Positions 47,509-56,344 are shown, counted from the stretch's first letter. The stretch is 63,012 nucleotides of DNA from Cryobacterium sp. MLB-32 (GCF_000738085.1 NZ_JPRS01000005.1:1-63012), one strand, 5' to 3'. A program made the numbers and translations. Notes: generated from the sequence alone by a model not told the origin.

Positions 47509-48291
47509 CTAGATCCGCTCGCGCGGAAAGACCTTGTCGGCGAGCCGGTGCAGCGTTCCCGCGGGGGGCGATTCGTTGTAGGCCTTGGCCAGCTCCTGAC
47601 CGGACAAACCGTGGATGGCCGCCATGATCTCGTCGGTGGCCTGCCGGCGGGCCTTGCCGGAGTCCGCCGAACCGTGGGGGCTCAGGTCGATCGGTTCACC
47701 GAACGCCACCGTGATCTTGCGAATTCGGGGGCGTTTCGACCCCACGGGCATGATTTCCTGGGTGCCGATCAGGCCCACCGGCACGACGACGGCGCCGGTG
47801 GTGAGCGCCAGCCAGGCCACGCCCGTGCGTCCCCGGTACAGGCGCCCGTCCAAGGACCGGGTTCCTTCCGGATAGATCGCGAAAGCGCTGTTGGCCTCAA
47901 GGATGCCGCGGCCGGCATCCAGGGCAACCTGTGCGGCCTGCCCGGCCCCGCGTTCCACACCCACGGCGCCGATCGAGGTGAAGAAGGATCGTGAGACCCA
48001 GCCCTTGAAGCCGGTGCCCGTGAAATACGTGGACTTGGCGAGAAACTGCACGCGACGCGGCGACATCAGCGGAATGACGATGCTGTCGATGAACGACAGG
48101 TGGTTGCTGGCGTAGATGACCGGGCCGGTCTTGGGCACGTTCTCCCGCCCGGTGATGGTGGGACGAAACACGATTCGGGCGATGGGAACCATGATTCCGT
48201 AGCCGAGGAAATACACGAATCCGGGACGCTTGGTTCGTTGGGGGGAGACGACGTCAGCGTCGTTCTGGGGTTCTTCATCGGCACCGGTCAC
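47509..48291 (-). CDS. plsC: 1-acyl-sn-glycerol-3-phosphate acyltransferase
   Basis: A 260-residue PlsC-type acyltransferase of phospholipid synthesis at the inner face of the membrane. The catalytic motif NHxxxxD is seen in YASNHLSFIDSIVIP, the glycerol-phosphate-binding motif in FAIYPEGTRSLDGRLYRGR, and the third block in VVVPVGLIGTQEIMP. GTG 48291 follows a TAAGGT -10 box by six bases. It is divergent from dxr, with only 44 bases between the start codons. Confidence 0.92.
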   Translation of the reverse strand: MTGADEEPQNDADVVSPQRTKRPGFVYFLGYGIMVPIARIVFRPTITGRENVPKTGPVIYASNHLSFIDSIVIPLMSPRRVQFLAKSTYFTGTGFKGWVSRSFFTSIGAVGVERGAGQAAQVALDAGRGILEANSAFAIYPEGTRSLDGRLYRGRTGVAWLALTTGAVVVPVGLIGTQEIMPVGSKRPRIRKITVAFGEPIDLSPHGSADSGKARRQATDEIMAAIHGLSGQELAKAYNESPPAGTLHRLADKVFPRERI

Positions 48292-48297
48292 TGGATG

Positions 48298-48303
48298 ACC
48301 TTA
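48298..48303 (-). promoter_or_regulatory. -10 box of plsC, leaderless layout
   Basis: On the minus strand TAAGGT, six bases (catcca), then GTG 48291. It lies 20 bases from the dxr -10 box on the other strand. Confidence 0.6.
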
Positions 48304-48323
48304 CTCTGCCCGGCGCCTGCACC

Positions 48324-48329
48324 TAGCAT
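48324..48329 (+). promoter_or_regulatory. -10 box of dxr, leaderless layout
   Basis: TAGCAT, six bases (ggaggc), then GTG 48336; a possible -35 TTACTC at 48301-48306 gives a 17-base spacer and overlaps the plsC -10 box. Confidence 0.6.
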
Positions 48330-48335
48330 GGAGGC

Positions 48336-49415
48336 GTGCGCAGAGTAATTATCCTCGGGTCCACCGGTTCCATCGGTACGCAGGCCCTCGACGTGATTAA
48401 AGCCAACCCGACCAGGTTTGAGGTGGCCGGCCTGGCTGCCGGCCGCAACCGTGAACTGCTTGACCGACAGGCCGCCGACTTCCATGTTGACGACACCGCT
48501 CTCGGCGCTGACGAGGCCGAGCAGCTCGTGCGCGACGTCGAGGCCGACGTCGTGCTCAACGGCATCACCGGTTCGGTCGGCCTCGGCCCGACGCTGGCGG
48601 CGCTCAAGGCCGGACGCACCCTCGCCCTCGCCAACAAGGAGTCGCTCATCGTGGGCGGCGACCTCGTGAAGAACCTGGCGGCTCCGGGACAGATCGTGCC
48701 CGTCGATTCGGAGCACTCCGCGATCGCCCAGGCCCTCCGGGCCGGCACTGCGGACGAGGTCCGTCGCCTGGTGCTCACGGCATCCGGCGGTCCGTTCCGC
48801 GGTCGGACCCGCGAACAGCTGACGACCGTGACTCCCCGGGAAGCGCTCAACCACCCCACCTGGGACATGGGAGTCGTGGTCACGACCAATTCGGCAACCC
48901 TCGTGAACAAGGGCCTCGAGATCATCGAAGCTCACCTTCTCTTCGATGTGCCGTATGACCGCATTGACGTGGTCGTACATCCGCAGTCGATCGTGCACTC
49001 GATGGTGGAGTTCATCGACGGGTCGACCATCGCCCAGGCCTCGCCGCCGGACATGCGCCTGCCCATCTCGCTCGGCCTCGACTGGCCGAACCGGGTGGCC
49101 GCCGTCGGCGCCCCGATCGACTGGACAACGCCGCACACCTGGACGTTCGAGCCTCTCGACGACGCCGCATTCCCCGCTGTCGAACTCGCCAAGCGTGTGG
49201 GCCGGGCCGGGGGCAGCTATCCGGCCGTCTTCAACGCGGCGAACGAACAGGCCGTCGCGGCCTTCCACGCCGGCACGATCAGTTTCCTCGCCATCGTCGA
49301 CACCGTGCTGCGCGTTGTGGAGGCCCATGAGCAGGACGGTCCCTTGACCCGTGAGTCACTCGCGGGAGCCGAGGCCTGGGCCCGGGCCGCCGCCGATGCA
49401 CTCATCGGCGGGTAG
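48336..49415 (+). CDS. dxr: 1-deoxy-D-xylulose 5-phosphate reductoisomerase
   Basis: Converts DXP to MEP with NADPH, the first committed step of the MEP isoprenoid pathway. The 359-residue protein has the NADPH motif [15 protein letters not shown], the conserved [11 protein letters not shown], the metal-binding PVDSEHSAI, and the substrate loop [11 protein letters not shown] 48336 begins [14 protein letters not shown]. In actinobacteria dxr is often directly followed by rseP and ispG; here three minus-strand genes lie before rseP. It converges with the epimerase gene, eight bases between stops. Confidence 0.95.
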   Translation: MRRVIILGSTGSIGTQALDVIKANPTRFEVAGLAAGRNRELLDRQAADFHVDDTALGADEAEQLVRDVEADVVLNGITGSVGLGPTLAALKAGRTLALANKESLIVGGDLVKNLAAPGQIVPVDSEHSAIAQALRAGTADEVRRLVLTASGGPFRGRTREQLTTVTPREALNHPTWDMGVVVTTNSATLVNKGLEIIEAHLLFDVPYDRIDVVVHPQSIVHSMVEFIDGSTIAQASPPDMRLPISLGLDWPNRVAAVGAPIDWTTPHTWTFEPLDDAAFPAVELAKRVGRAGGSYPAVFNAANEQAVAAFHAGTISFLAIVDTVLRVVEAHEQDGPLTRESLAGAEAWARAAADALIGG

Positions 49416-49423
49416 CACGGGAG

Positions 49424-50338
49424 TCAGTCGCGGTAACTGTCTGCGGTCGTGACCAGCGCCTCGTCCCACGGGGTGGCCGCCGCTCCGAGCAGGCGTTCTG
49501 TTTCGGCGGAGTCGATGACGAACGGCACCCTGAACTGATAACTCGACGCATGCACCTCGCGCATCATCGGGTTGAGGGCGCCGACCCCGCGCAGCATCCA
49601 CTGCGGATACGCGGCGATCGTTCCGTGGGTGCCGTAGTGTCCGTTGAGCTGTGCAACGATCTGGTCGCGACTGAACGACGCGCTCGGCACGTGCCACACG
49701 CGGCCCCAGTCTCCGGGGTAGTCGGCCGCGAGGATCAGCGCTGAAACGATGTCCGGCAGGTAGCTCCAGCTGTGGATCACTCCCGGTTTGCCGACCACGT
49801 GGGCGGATTTCGAGCGGAGAACGGCATGGAAGAAGGTTTCGCCCAGGTGACCGGCCCCGGACACGTTCGGCCCGAAGTAGTCGCTCGCGCGCACCTCCAC
49901 GGCCCGGATCCCTCCGCGATCATTCGCTGCTCGGACCGTCGCCCAGCCGTCGCGGCGAATCAGCCCCTTCTTCTCGGTCGTCAACTCCGCGGAGTGCTCC
50001 GTCATCGGCCCGGTCGGCGAACCGTAGGAATACAGATTGCCCATCACCACGAGTCCGGCGCCGGACACCGATGCCGCGTGAACGGCCGCATCGAAGACCG
50101 GCGGCCACTGAACGGCCCAGTCCGTGTACGGCGGGTTCGTGCACAGGAAGATCGTGTCGGCGCCGGTTGCCGCCCGGGCGAAGGACTCAGGGTCGCTCGC
50201 ATTGAGCACGAGGGAGCTGGCCCCGGCGGCCGGCGAACCCGAGCGGGTGGCGATCGTGACGGTGTCGCCGCGCTGGGCAAGACGTTCTGCAAGGGGACGG
50301 CCGATATAGCCGGCTCCGACCACGAGGTGCTGGGTCAC
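49424..50338 (-). CDS. NAD-dependent epimerase/dehydratase (extended SDR)
   Basis: A 304-residue Rossmann-fold protein with N-terminal dinucleotide motif VVGAGYIGRPLAERLAQRG and an SDR-like body (GLVVMGNLYSYGSPTGPMTE, VRASDYFGPNVSG). The canonical YxxxK is not evident, so it may be an atypical SDR of the NmrA/epimerase type. GTG 50338 has an AAAGG ribosome binding site five bases upstream. The substrate is unknown. Confidence 0.82.
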   Translation of the reverse strand: MTQHLVVGAGYIGRPLAERLAQRGDTVTIATRSGSPAAGASSLVLNASDPESFARAATGADTIFLCTNPPYTDWAVQWPPVFDAAVHAASVSGAGLVVMGNLYSYGSPTGPMTEHSAELTTEKKGLIRRDGWATVRAANDRGGIRAVEVRASDYFGPNVSGAGHLGETFFHAVLRSKSAHVVGKPGVIHSWSYLPDIVSALILAADYPGDWGRVWHVPSASFSRDQIVAQLNGHYGTHGTIAAYPQWMLRGVGALNPMMREVHASSYQFRVPFVIDSAETERLLGAAATPWDEALVTTADSYRD

Positions 50339-50402
50339 TGGATCCTTTCATGAACACGCGGGCAAGGGGCTGCCTCAGTGTGCCCGGTCTGCGCTGTTCG
50401 CG

Positions 50403-50870
50403 CTAGTCGTTGCAGTCTTTCCCCTTGCAATCCTTACCCTGATCCCTCTTCGCGGCCTCGGCGGCGGCCTCGGCGGCGGCGCGTGCGTCCGCTTTCGCCT
50501 GCGCGGCAGCGGCCGCTCGGGCGTCGGCTGCCGCAGCAGCGTCGGCGGCAGCGTTGGCCGCGTCGATGGCCTCCGTCAAATCGCCGGAGACGAGGCTGAT
50601 CGCGGACTGGATGTCGCTGGCCCGTTCCGCGGTCATCTGCCCGGAGGCGGCCAGAGTGCGCAGCTGGTCCTGAACCGTGTCGAGCTGGGTCTGGGCGCTG
50701 TTCAGGTCGCCCGACGCGGCCGAGGTGGTCACCTCGGCGATCCCGGCCTGCAGCTGCTCCGCGGCCGACTGTTCCAACTGCACCGGGGTCCCCGCGCAGG
50801 CCGTGAGAGCGATCGCGGTGAGGCTCAGGGTGGCCAGAGCCAGAGCGAACCGGGCGCGGATGCGGGTCAT
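50403..50870 (-). CDS. Alanine-rich lipoprotein next to Ser/Thr kinase
   Basis: A 155-residue secreted lipoprotein. The signal peptide ends in the lipobox IALTAC, so Cys 25 would be lipidated. The mature part is a helical, very Ala-rich coiled coil ending in Lys/Asp repeats (RDQGKDCKGKDCND). Its ATG overlaps the kinase stop by four bases (ATGA), so the two are co-translated and the lipoprotein may be a partner of the kinase's outer end. There is no named family. Confidence 0.82.
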   Translation of the reverse strand: MTRIRARFALALATLSLTAIALTACAGTPVQLEQSAAEQLQAGIAEVTTSAASGDLNSAQTQLDTVQDQLRTLAASGQMTAERASDIQSAISLVSGDLTEAIDAANAAADAAAAADARAAAAAQAKADARAAAEAAAEAAKRDQGKDCKGKDCND

Positions 50871-52171
50871 GGGTTTACGCTTTCCTGAAGCTGCTGGAGG
50901 TGTTCGCCGAGGGGCCCGTCGACCGCGGGGTAGGTGGGCGGCACCGCCTCGGGCACGCTTGGTCGGTTGACCAGAACAACCACGAGCACGAGGAGAGAGA
51001 CGGCGACGACAACGGATGCCAGCACAGCCTTTCTGGTGCGCGGCGCGAGCGGCGTGCGTGCGGGGGCCACACGGTGCTCCGATCCGCCGAGGGGGAGAAG
51101 GGAGGTGGCGGCGTCGTCGGCCGTCTCGTCGGAGGCCACGTCGTCCGAGGGCGTATCGTTCCGGACCGTGGTGCTCGAGGAGGATGCTGGGGGCGCTGCC
51201 GGTGGTGCGGCGGGCATCAGACGGGTGGCGCCATCCGTCTGTATCGTCTGCAGGGCGGTGGCGAGGGCAGTTTCGGCGGCGAGGTCGTCGATCAGCACGG
51301 CGGTCGGCACGGTCTCACCGGTGGTCTCCGCCACCAGGGCGCGCAGCACGACGGCCACCGCCGAAGCGGTGGGGCGGTCGGTTGCCTCGCGACTGGTCAT
51401 GGCGGTCAGCAGATCCGACCAACCCTCGCTGACGGACGAGGGGATTTCGGGCTGGCGCTGCAGGCGAGCCATCGCGGATTCGATCGCGGTTCCGGGGTAG
51501 GCACGCTCGCCGGTGAGGCATTCGAGCAGCACCAGCCCGAGGGAATAGACATCCGTCGGTGGCCCGAGCGCCGTACCGAGGGCCTGCTCGGGACTCAGAT
51601 AGCTCGCCGTACCGAGGGTAGCGCCGGTGGCGGTGAGCCGCGTTTCGTCGAGCAGCCGCGCGATACCGAAGTCGGCGAGCTTGGCGTGCATCGCCCGGCC
51701 GGGGAAGCCCGAGGGCGACAGCAGCACATTCGCCGGCTTGATGTCGCGGTGGATGATGCCCCGCGCATGCACGTAGTGCAGCGCCTCCGCGAGGTCTGCA
51801 CCCATGTCGGCGAGGTCACCCGCATCGATCGGACCGTCGGCGAGGCGGCTGCGCAGGTCGGCTCCGTCGACGAACTCCATCACAATGAACGTGCGCCGAA
51901 GGCCGTTGATCTGGGCGGTTCCGGCGTCGAAGAGAGTGACCAGGCCGAAATGGTTCAGGCTCGCGAGCAGGGCTATCTCGCCACTCTGCCGTTCGGGGCC
52001 GGCATCGTCCATGCTGTCTGAGCGGAACAGCTTGACGGCGACGGTGCGCCCGAGGGAGGTGTCGGTGGCCTGGTACACCGAAGCCATACCTCCGGTGCCA
52101 ACGAGGCGGTCGAGCCGGAATCGGTCGGCGAGCAGTGTTCCGAGCGGATCGACGGTGTGTTGCGTAGACAG
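50867..52171 (-). CDS. Membrane Ser/Thr protein kinase, probable CTG start
   Basis: A 434-residue Hanks-type kinase: glycine loop GTGGMASV, Lys in VAVKLF, catalytic loop HRDIKPANVLL, LADFGIAR, and YLSPEQ replacing APE. A transmembrane helix (about residues 380-400) is followed by a short outer tail. The first ATG/GTG (52087) is inside the glycine loop and would remove the fold's first strand. The frame is open to a TAA just upstream, and the only start with a good ribosome binding site is CTG 52171, five bases after GGAGG, giving (M)STQHTVDPLGTLLADRFRLD. It is probably transcribed with the lipoprotein gene. Confidence 0.85.
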   Translation of the reverse strand: MSTQHTVDPLGTLLADRFRLDRLVGTGGMASVYQATDTSLGRTVAVKLFRSDSMDDAGPERQSGEIALLASLNHFGLVTLFDAGTAQINGLRRTFIVMEFVDGADLRSRLADGPIDAGDLADMGADLAEALHYVHARGIIHRDIKPANVLLSPSGFPGRAMHAKLADFGIARLLDETRLTATGATLGTASYLSPEQALGTALGPPTDVYSLGLVLLECLTGERAYPGTAIESAMARLQRQPEIPSSVSEGWSDLLTAMTSREATDRPTASAVAVVLRALVAETTGETVPTAVLIDDLAAETALATALQTIQTDGATRLMPAAPPAAPPASSSSTTVRNDTPSDDVASDETADDAATSLLPLGGSEHRVAPARTPLAPRTRKAVLASVVVAVSLLVLVVVLVNRPSVPEAVPPTYPAVDGPLGEHLQQLQESVNP

Positions 52172-52176
52172 ATGAA

Positions 52177-52181
52177 CCTCC
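52177..52181 (-). promoter_or_regulatory. Ribosome binding site that points to a CTG start
   Basis: GGAGG on the minus strand, five bases before CTG 52171. No ATG, GTG or TTG lies in the kinase frame between this site and the glycine loop. Confidence 0.6.
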
Positions 52182-52266
52182 AGTGGGTGCCATTAAGCAA
52201 ACCATACGAAGGTCGGTGCGGCGAGACGCGCAGTAAACGACCAGCCGCTTTGCAGCTTGGGACAGT

Positions 52267-52272
52267 TACTCT
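52267..52272 (+). promoter_or_regulatory. -10 box of rseP, leaderless layout
   Basis: TACTCT, six bases (acgaca), then GTG 52279. Confidence 0.55.
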
Positions 52273-52278
52273 ACGACA

Positions 52279-53652
52279 GTGGAACCTGTACTGCTCTTCA
52301 TACTCGGTGTGGCCGTCATCTTCGTGGGCCTGGCACTGTCCATCGGCCTGCACGAGATCGGCCATCTGCTGCCCGCCAAGCTCTTCGGCGTCAAGGTCAC
52401 GCAGTACATGATCGGCTTTGGACCGACCCTCTGGTCGAAGAAGAAGGGCGAAACCGAGTACGGATTCAAGGCTCTTCCCCTCGGCGGTTACATCTCCATG
52501 ATCGGGATGTTCCCGCCCAAGAAAGACGGTGCGGTGCGCACCGCGAGCACCGGTTTCTTCGACACCCTTGTGCAGGAGGGCGCCCCCGACACTCGTGCGG
52601 AGGAGAAACGGCCGGGCGCGATGTCCGCGATGGTCGACGACGCCCGCCAGGCGAGCGCCGACACCATCGGAGAGGGCGAAGACCACCGCGCGTTCTATAA
52701 GCTCCCCGTCTACAAGCGCATCATCATCATGCTCGGCGGCCCGACCATGAACCTGCTCATCGCCATCGTGATGTTCTCCATCCTGCTGATGGGTTTCGGT
52801 ACGACGCAGACCAGCACCACGGTCGGCAGTGTCTCGGCCTGCGCGCTCCCGGCGACGAGCGACCGGCAAACCTGCCAGCCCGGCGACGAAGCCGCGCCGG
52901 GTGCCGCAGCGGGTCTCCAGCCCGGCGACCGCCTCGTCAGCATCGGCGGCACGGCGATCACGAGCTGGGCCCAGTCCACTCAGGTGATCCGCGAGGCCCC
53001 GGGCCAGGCCCTGCAGGTTGTCGTCGATCGCGACGGCACGATGCAGACACTGACCCTCACGCCGAAGCTCACCGAACGATTCGTCATCGGGTCCGACGGC
53101 AAGGTGACCAGCCAGGTCGAGAGGGTGGGCTTCGTCGGAATCGGCGCCGCCAGCGAGCTCGTGCGTCAGCCGATCACCGCGGTGATGCCGGCCGTGGGCG
53201 AGACCATCGCCGCGACCGCGGGCATCATCGTTCATCTTCCCCAGCGCCTCGTCGATGTCGCCAACGCGGCATTCGGCCCGGGGGAGCGCGACCCGAACGG
53301 ACCGCTGAGCATGGTCGGTGTCGGCCGCGTCGCCGGCGAGATCGCAAGCATCGACACCATCCCGGTGCAGTCCAAGATCGCGAGCCTGCTCGGCATCCTC
53401 GGCTCGGTCAACATTGCGCTTTTCGTGTTCAACCTCGTGCCTCTCCTGCCCCTCGACGGAGGTCACATCGCGGGGGCGCTGTGGGAGGGCATCCGTCGGG
53501 CCTTCGCGAAACTGTTCAAACGACCCGAACCAGGTCCGGTCGACATGGCCAAGCTGATGCCGCTCACGCTCGCCGTGGTGGTGCTCCTCGGCGGCATGAG
53601 CCTGCTGCTGATCTACGCTGACATCGTGAAGCCCGTCAACCTCTTCGGCTAG
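52279..53652 (+). CDS. rseP: Site-2 protease, RseP/M50 family
   Basis: A 457-residue intramembrane zinc metalloprotease that cuts membrane-bound anti-sigma factors and signal peptide remnants. The zinc motif HEIGH lies in the first transmembrane helix (residues about 25-29), a PDZ domain occupies about 200-290, and the third zinc ligand is in the C-terminal helix FNLVPLLPLDGGHIAGALWE. GTG 52279 is six bases after a -10 box. It is normally found between dxr and ispG; both are nearby but interrupted by other genes. Confidence 0.93.
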   Translation: MEPVLLFILGVAVIFVGLALSIGLHEIGHLLPAKLFGVKVTQYMIGFGPTLWSKKKGETEYGFKALPLGGYISMIGMFPPKKDGAVRTASTGFFDTLVQEGAPDTRAEEKRPGAMSAMVDDARQASADTIGEGEDHRAFYKLPVYKRIIIMLGGPTMNLLIAIVMFSILLMGFGTTQTSTTVGSVSACALPATSDRQTCQPGDEAAPGAAAGLQPGDRLVSIGGTAITSWAQSTQVIREAPGQALQVVVDRDGTMQTLTLTPKLTERFVIGSDGKVTSQVERVGFVGIGAASELVRQPITAVMPAVGETIAATAGIIVHLPQRLVDVANAAFGPGERDPNGPLSMVGVGRVAGEIASIDTIPVQSKIASLLGILGSVNIALFVFNLVPLLPLDGGHIAGALWEGIRRAFAKLFKRPEPGPVDMAKLMPLTLAVVVLLGGMSLLLIYADIVKPVNLFG

Positions 53653-53740
53653 TCGGCCGGCTCGGACGTCAGCCTCCTGGGTAGCCAGCGAGGGAGGGCA
53701 CGTAGTCCCAGGGGCGGATGTCGCGCACGAGTTCCCGACG

Positions 53741-53746
53741 TACCAT
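53741..53746 (+). promoter_or_regulatory. -10 box of the histidine kinase gene, leaderless layout
   Basis: TACCAT, six bases (cgattc), then ATG 53753. Confidence 0.55.
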
Positions 53747-53752
53747 CGATTC

Positions 53753-55024
53753 ATGCCACCACACTGGGATTCCGACGCGGCGTGGTACGACGCGTCGCGG
53801 GGTCAGGCCAGCGAACGGAGCGGGCCACCGCCGGCTCTGCGGCTCTGGCTGCCGGTGATCGTGTCCTTCGTCGTGCAGGTTCCGGCCGTTGCACTGCTGG
53901 CGTGGCCCGCACGCGCCCTTCTGCGTGGCATGCACGACGAAGCCGAGCTTGGTGTCGACGTCGGGTACCCGGGGCTTTCGCTCGGTGGCTGGGTGGTCGC
54001 CGTCGGGCTCGCGACGGCCGGTCCGGTCGCCCTGGTCTTCGCTCGCCGATTTCCTGGGCCCGTGGTGGCTGTGACGGCCGCCGCGGCCGGTGCCCTGGTG
54101 CTGGTGCGGCCCGATCTCGGCGTGCCCCCCGTGGCTCTGGCCTTCGCGATCATGCTCGGAATCGTGCGGGGCGCTCGCGTCTGGGTGTACACCTCGGTAG
54201 CCGTGAGCTGGGTCGCGACGATCGCCCTCGCCAATGTTGCGGGCGTCTCGCTGCATCCGCTGCGCGTGGCAGCCAGCACCCTCGGCTTCGCGATGCTCAT
54301 GGGGGCCGGCGAGGTGATTCGGTCGCGCCGGGAGCACGTCGCTCAGCTGCGGTTGACCAACGCCGCCCGGCGCGTGGACGCCGAACAGCGCGAGCGGGTG
54401 CGCATTGCCCGCGAGTTGCACGACGTTCTCGCCCACTCCCTGTCGCAGATCAACGTTCAGGCCGGCGTCGCCCTGCATCTCATCGACGCGCAGCCGGAGA
54501 AGGCGGCTCAAGCCCTCGCCAGCATCAAGATCACGAGCAAGAACGCCCTCGACGAGGTGCGCATGGTGCTCGGCATCCTGCGCTCGGGCGGCGAGGAGGG
54601 GGCCGCGCCGCTCGCCCCCGAACCGGATCTCGCCGGGCTGCCGAATCTCGTTGAGTCGTTTCGCGCCCAGGGGCTGACCGTTGAGGTCACGAATGAGCTG
54701 GAGGCGGAGTTGGCCACCGATCCGCCGGCGGCCGCCCGGCAGCTTGCCCTGTACCGGATCTGTCAGGAGGCGCTGACCAACGTGTTGCGGCATGCGCGGG
54801 CCGGCGCCGCATCCGTCTACCTCGGTCGCGACGAGTTCGGCTACGTGCTCACCGTTCGCGACGACGGGCACACCGTGCCACCGACCGAACCGATCCTGCC
54901 GAACGGCGGGCTGCTCGGCATGCGGGAACGCGCCGAGTTGCTCGGCGGAACATTGCGGGTGCAGCGCCTCGAACAGGGTGGCATGCTCGTCGAGGCGCAT
55001 ATCCCAAGCGGCGGCCCGGAGTGA
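53753..55024 (+). CDS. Sensor histidine kinase (HisKA_3 / NarL-type)
   Basis: A 423-residue membrane kinase. Five to six transmembrane helices (about residues 30-190) with little outer sequence are followed by the HisKA_3 dimerisation region; the phospho-acceptor His is in ERVRIARELHDVLAHSLSQI. The HATPase has an N box (ICQEALTNVLRHA) and glycine boxes (VRDDGHT, NGGLLGMRERAELLGG). Such kinases normally precede a LuxR-type response regulator; here only a fragment of one follows, so the kinase is an orphan in this window. Confidence 0.9.
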   Translation: MPPHWDSDAAWYDASRGQASERSGPPPALRLWLPVIVSFVVQVPAVALLAWPARALLRGMHDEAELGVDVGYPGLSLGGWVVAVGLATAGPVALVFARRFPGPVVAVTAAAAGALVLVRPDLGVPPVALAFAIMLGIVRGARVWVYTSVAVSWVATIALANVAGVSLHPLRVAASTLGFAMLMGAGEVIRSRREHVAQLRLTNAARRVDAEQRERVRIARELHDVLAHSLSQINVQAGVALHLIDAQPEKAAQALASIKITSKNALDEVRMVLGILRSGGEEGAAPLAPEPDLAGLPNLVESFRAQGLTVEVTNELEAELATDPPAAARQLALYRICQEALTNVLRHARAGAASVYLGRDEFGYVLTVRDDGHTVPPTEPILPNGGLLGMRERAELLGGTLRVQRLEQGGMLVEAHIPSGGPE

Positions 55025-55090
55025 TCCGGATGTCGTGCTGATCGACATCCCGATGCCGGACGGCGACGGGCGGTGGGTCACGGAGCAGAT
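55022..55090 (+). pseudogene. Remnant of a response regulator receiver domain
   Basis: About 23 codons directly after the kinase stop read DPDVVLIDIPMPDGDGRWVT, the receiver-domain stretch around the phospho-accepting Asp. The preceding about 45 codons and the whole downstream half, including the DNA-binding domain, are missing, so an internal scrap of the partner gene remains. Confidence 0.7.
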
Positions 55091-55096
55091 CGACAG

Positions 55097-55136
55097 CGCC
55101 GCGGTCCTCGCCGCCATGGCGGCGAGGACCGCGGCG
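55097..55136. terminator. 40-bp perfect palindrome between convergent genes
   Basis: The sequence is perfectly self-complementary over 40 bases around the centre ccatgg (55114-55119), giving a very GC-rich hairpin with no mismatch. It lies between the histidine kinase gene and the convergent thiolase gene, so it can act as a terminator in both directions even though no U-run is present. Confidence 0.7.
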
Positions 55137-55159
55137 GACTCTCCGGTCGTCGAGCGCCG

Positions 55160-56344
55160 TTAGCGGGAGAGCAGCAGCGCCTCGCCCTGGCCGCCGCCGC
55201 CGCAGAGCGCCACGGCGGCCTTGCCGCCGCCCAGGCGGGACAGCTCAAGGGCCGCGTGCAGGGCCACCCGGGCACCCGAGGCACCGATCGGGTGGCCGAT
55301 GGCGATGCCGCCACCGTGGATGTTGACCTTGTCTTCGGAGACACCCAGTACCTTCGACGACTGCACGACGACGGATGCGAATGCCTCATTGATCTCGATC
55401 ACGTCGAGGTCCGCGGCGGTCCAGCCCTGCTTCGTCAGCGCGCTCGTGATGGCGTTGGCCGGCTGCGAGTGCAGGGAGTTGTCGGGGCCGGCCACCTGAC
55501 CGGATGCCTCGATCACGCAGAGCCAGCTCAGCCCGTGCTCCTCGGCCCACGCGCGGCTCGTCACGACGATGGCGCTCGCGCCGTCGCTCAGGGGGGCCGC
55601 GTTGCCCGCGGTGATGGTGCCGTCCTCGGTGAAGGCCGGGCGCAGCTTACCGAGCGTGTCGGTGGTGCTCTCCGCACGCACGCCCTCGTCCGTGGTCAGA
55701 ATGAGCGGCTCGCCCTTACGCTGCGCCACGCTCAGGGGCGTGATCTCACCATCGAAGACGCCGGCTGCGGCAGCGGCGGCCGTGCGCTGGTGAGACTTGG
55801 CAGCGACGTCGTCCTGCTGGAGGCGGTTCAGGCCGAGCTTCTCGTTGGCCAGCTCGGTCGAGAGCCCCATGGACAGGCCGTCGAAGGCATCCGTCAGCCC
55901 GTCGTGGGCCGCGTGGTCGAGTGCCGAGACCGTGCCGTAGGCCCAGCCCTGGCGCGATCCGGGAAGCAGATGCGGTGCCCGCGACATGGATTCCTGGCCG
56001 CCGGCGATCACGACATCCGCTTCACCGAGACGGATCAGTCGGGCCGCGTCAATAATGGCGGCTAGTCCGGACAAGCACACCTTGTTGACGGTCATCGCGG
56101 GAACATTCCAGGGGATGCCGGCAGCGATGGCGCTCTGGCGGGCCGGGTTCTGGCCGCAGCCGGCCTGCAACACCTGGCCCATCAGAACGACGTCCACCTG
56201 ATCGGCGGCCACGCCCGCACGCTCAATGGCCCCGGCGATGGCGGCCGCCCCCAGATCAACGGCGGTGAGAGAGGAAAGCTGGCCGTTCACGCGGCCCTGC
56301 GGGGTGCGCGATCCGGCAAGAATAACGACGTCAACTGTGGTCAT
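55160..56344 (-). CDS. Acetyl-CoA C-acetyltransferase (thiolase)
   Basis: A 394-residue thiolase that condenses or cleaves acetoacetyl-CoA. The nucleophilic Cys is in NKVCLSGLAAI, the His in GGGIAIGHPIGASGARV, and the second catalytic Cys in ALCGGGGQGEALL. ATG 56344 has AAGGAG five bases upstream and gives the normal length; the frame is open for 15 more codons upstream. No beta-oxidation or PHB genes are adjacent. It is probably biosynthetic or degradative depending on the host; sequence alone does not decide. Confidence 0.93.
   Translation of the reverse strand: MTTVDVVILAGSRTPQGRVNGQLSSLTAVDLGAAAIAGAIERAGVAADQVDVVLMGQVLQAGCGQNPARQSAIAAGIPWNVPAMTVNKVCLSGLAAIIDAARLIRLGEADVVIAGGQESMSRAPHLLPGSRQGWAYGTVSALDHAAHDGLTDAFDGLSMGLSTELANEKLGLNRLQQDDVAAKSHQRTAAAAAAGVFDGEITPLSVAQRKGEPLILTTDEGVRAESTTDTLGKLRPAFTEDGTITAGNAAPLSDGASAIVVTSRAWAEEHGLSWLCVIEASGQVAGPDNSLHSQPANAITSALTKQGWTAADLDVIEINEAFASVVVQSSKVLGVSEDKVNIHGGGIAIGHPIGASGARVALHAALELSRLGGGKAAVALCGGGGQGEALLLSR

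Noticed and set aside
46022-47512. A 496-codon plus-strand open frame opposite gabT2
   Set aside because: Complement of a clear aminotransferase gene; the peptide has no motifs.
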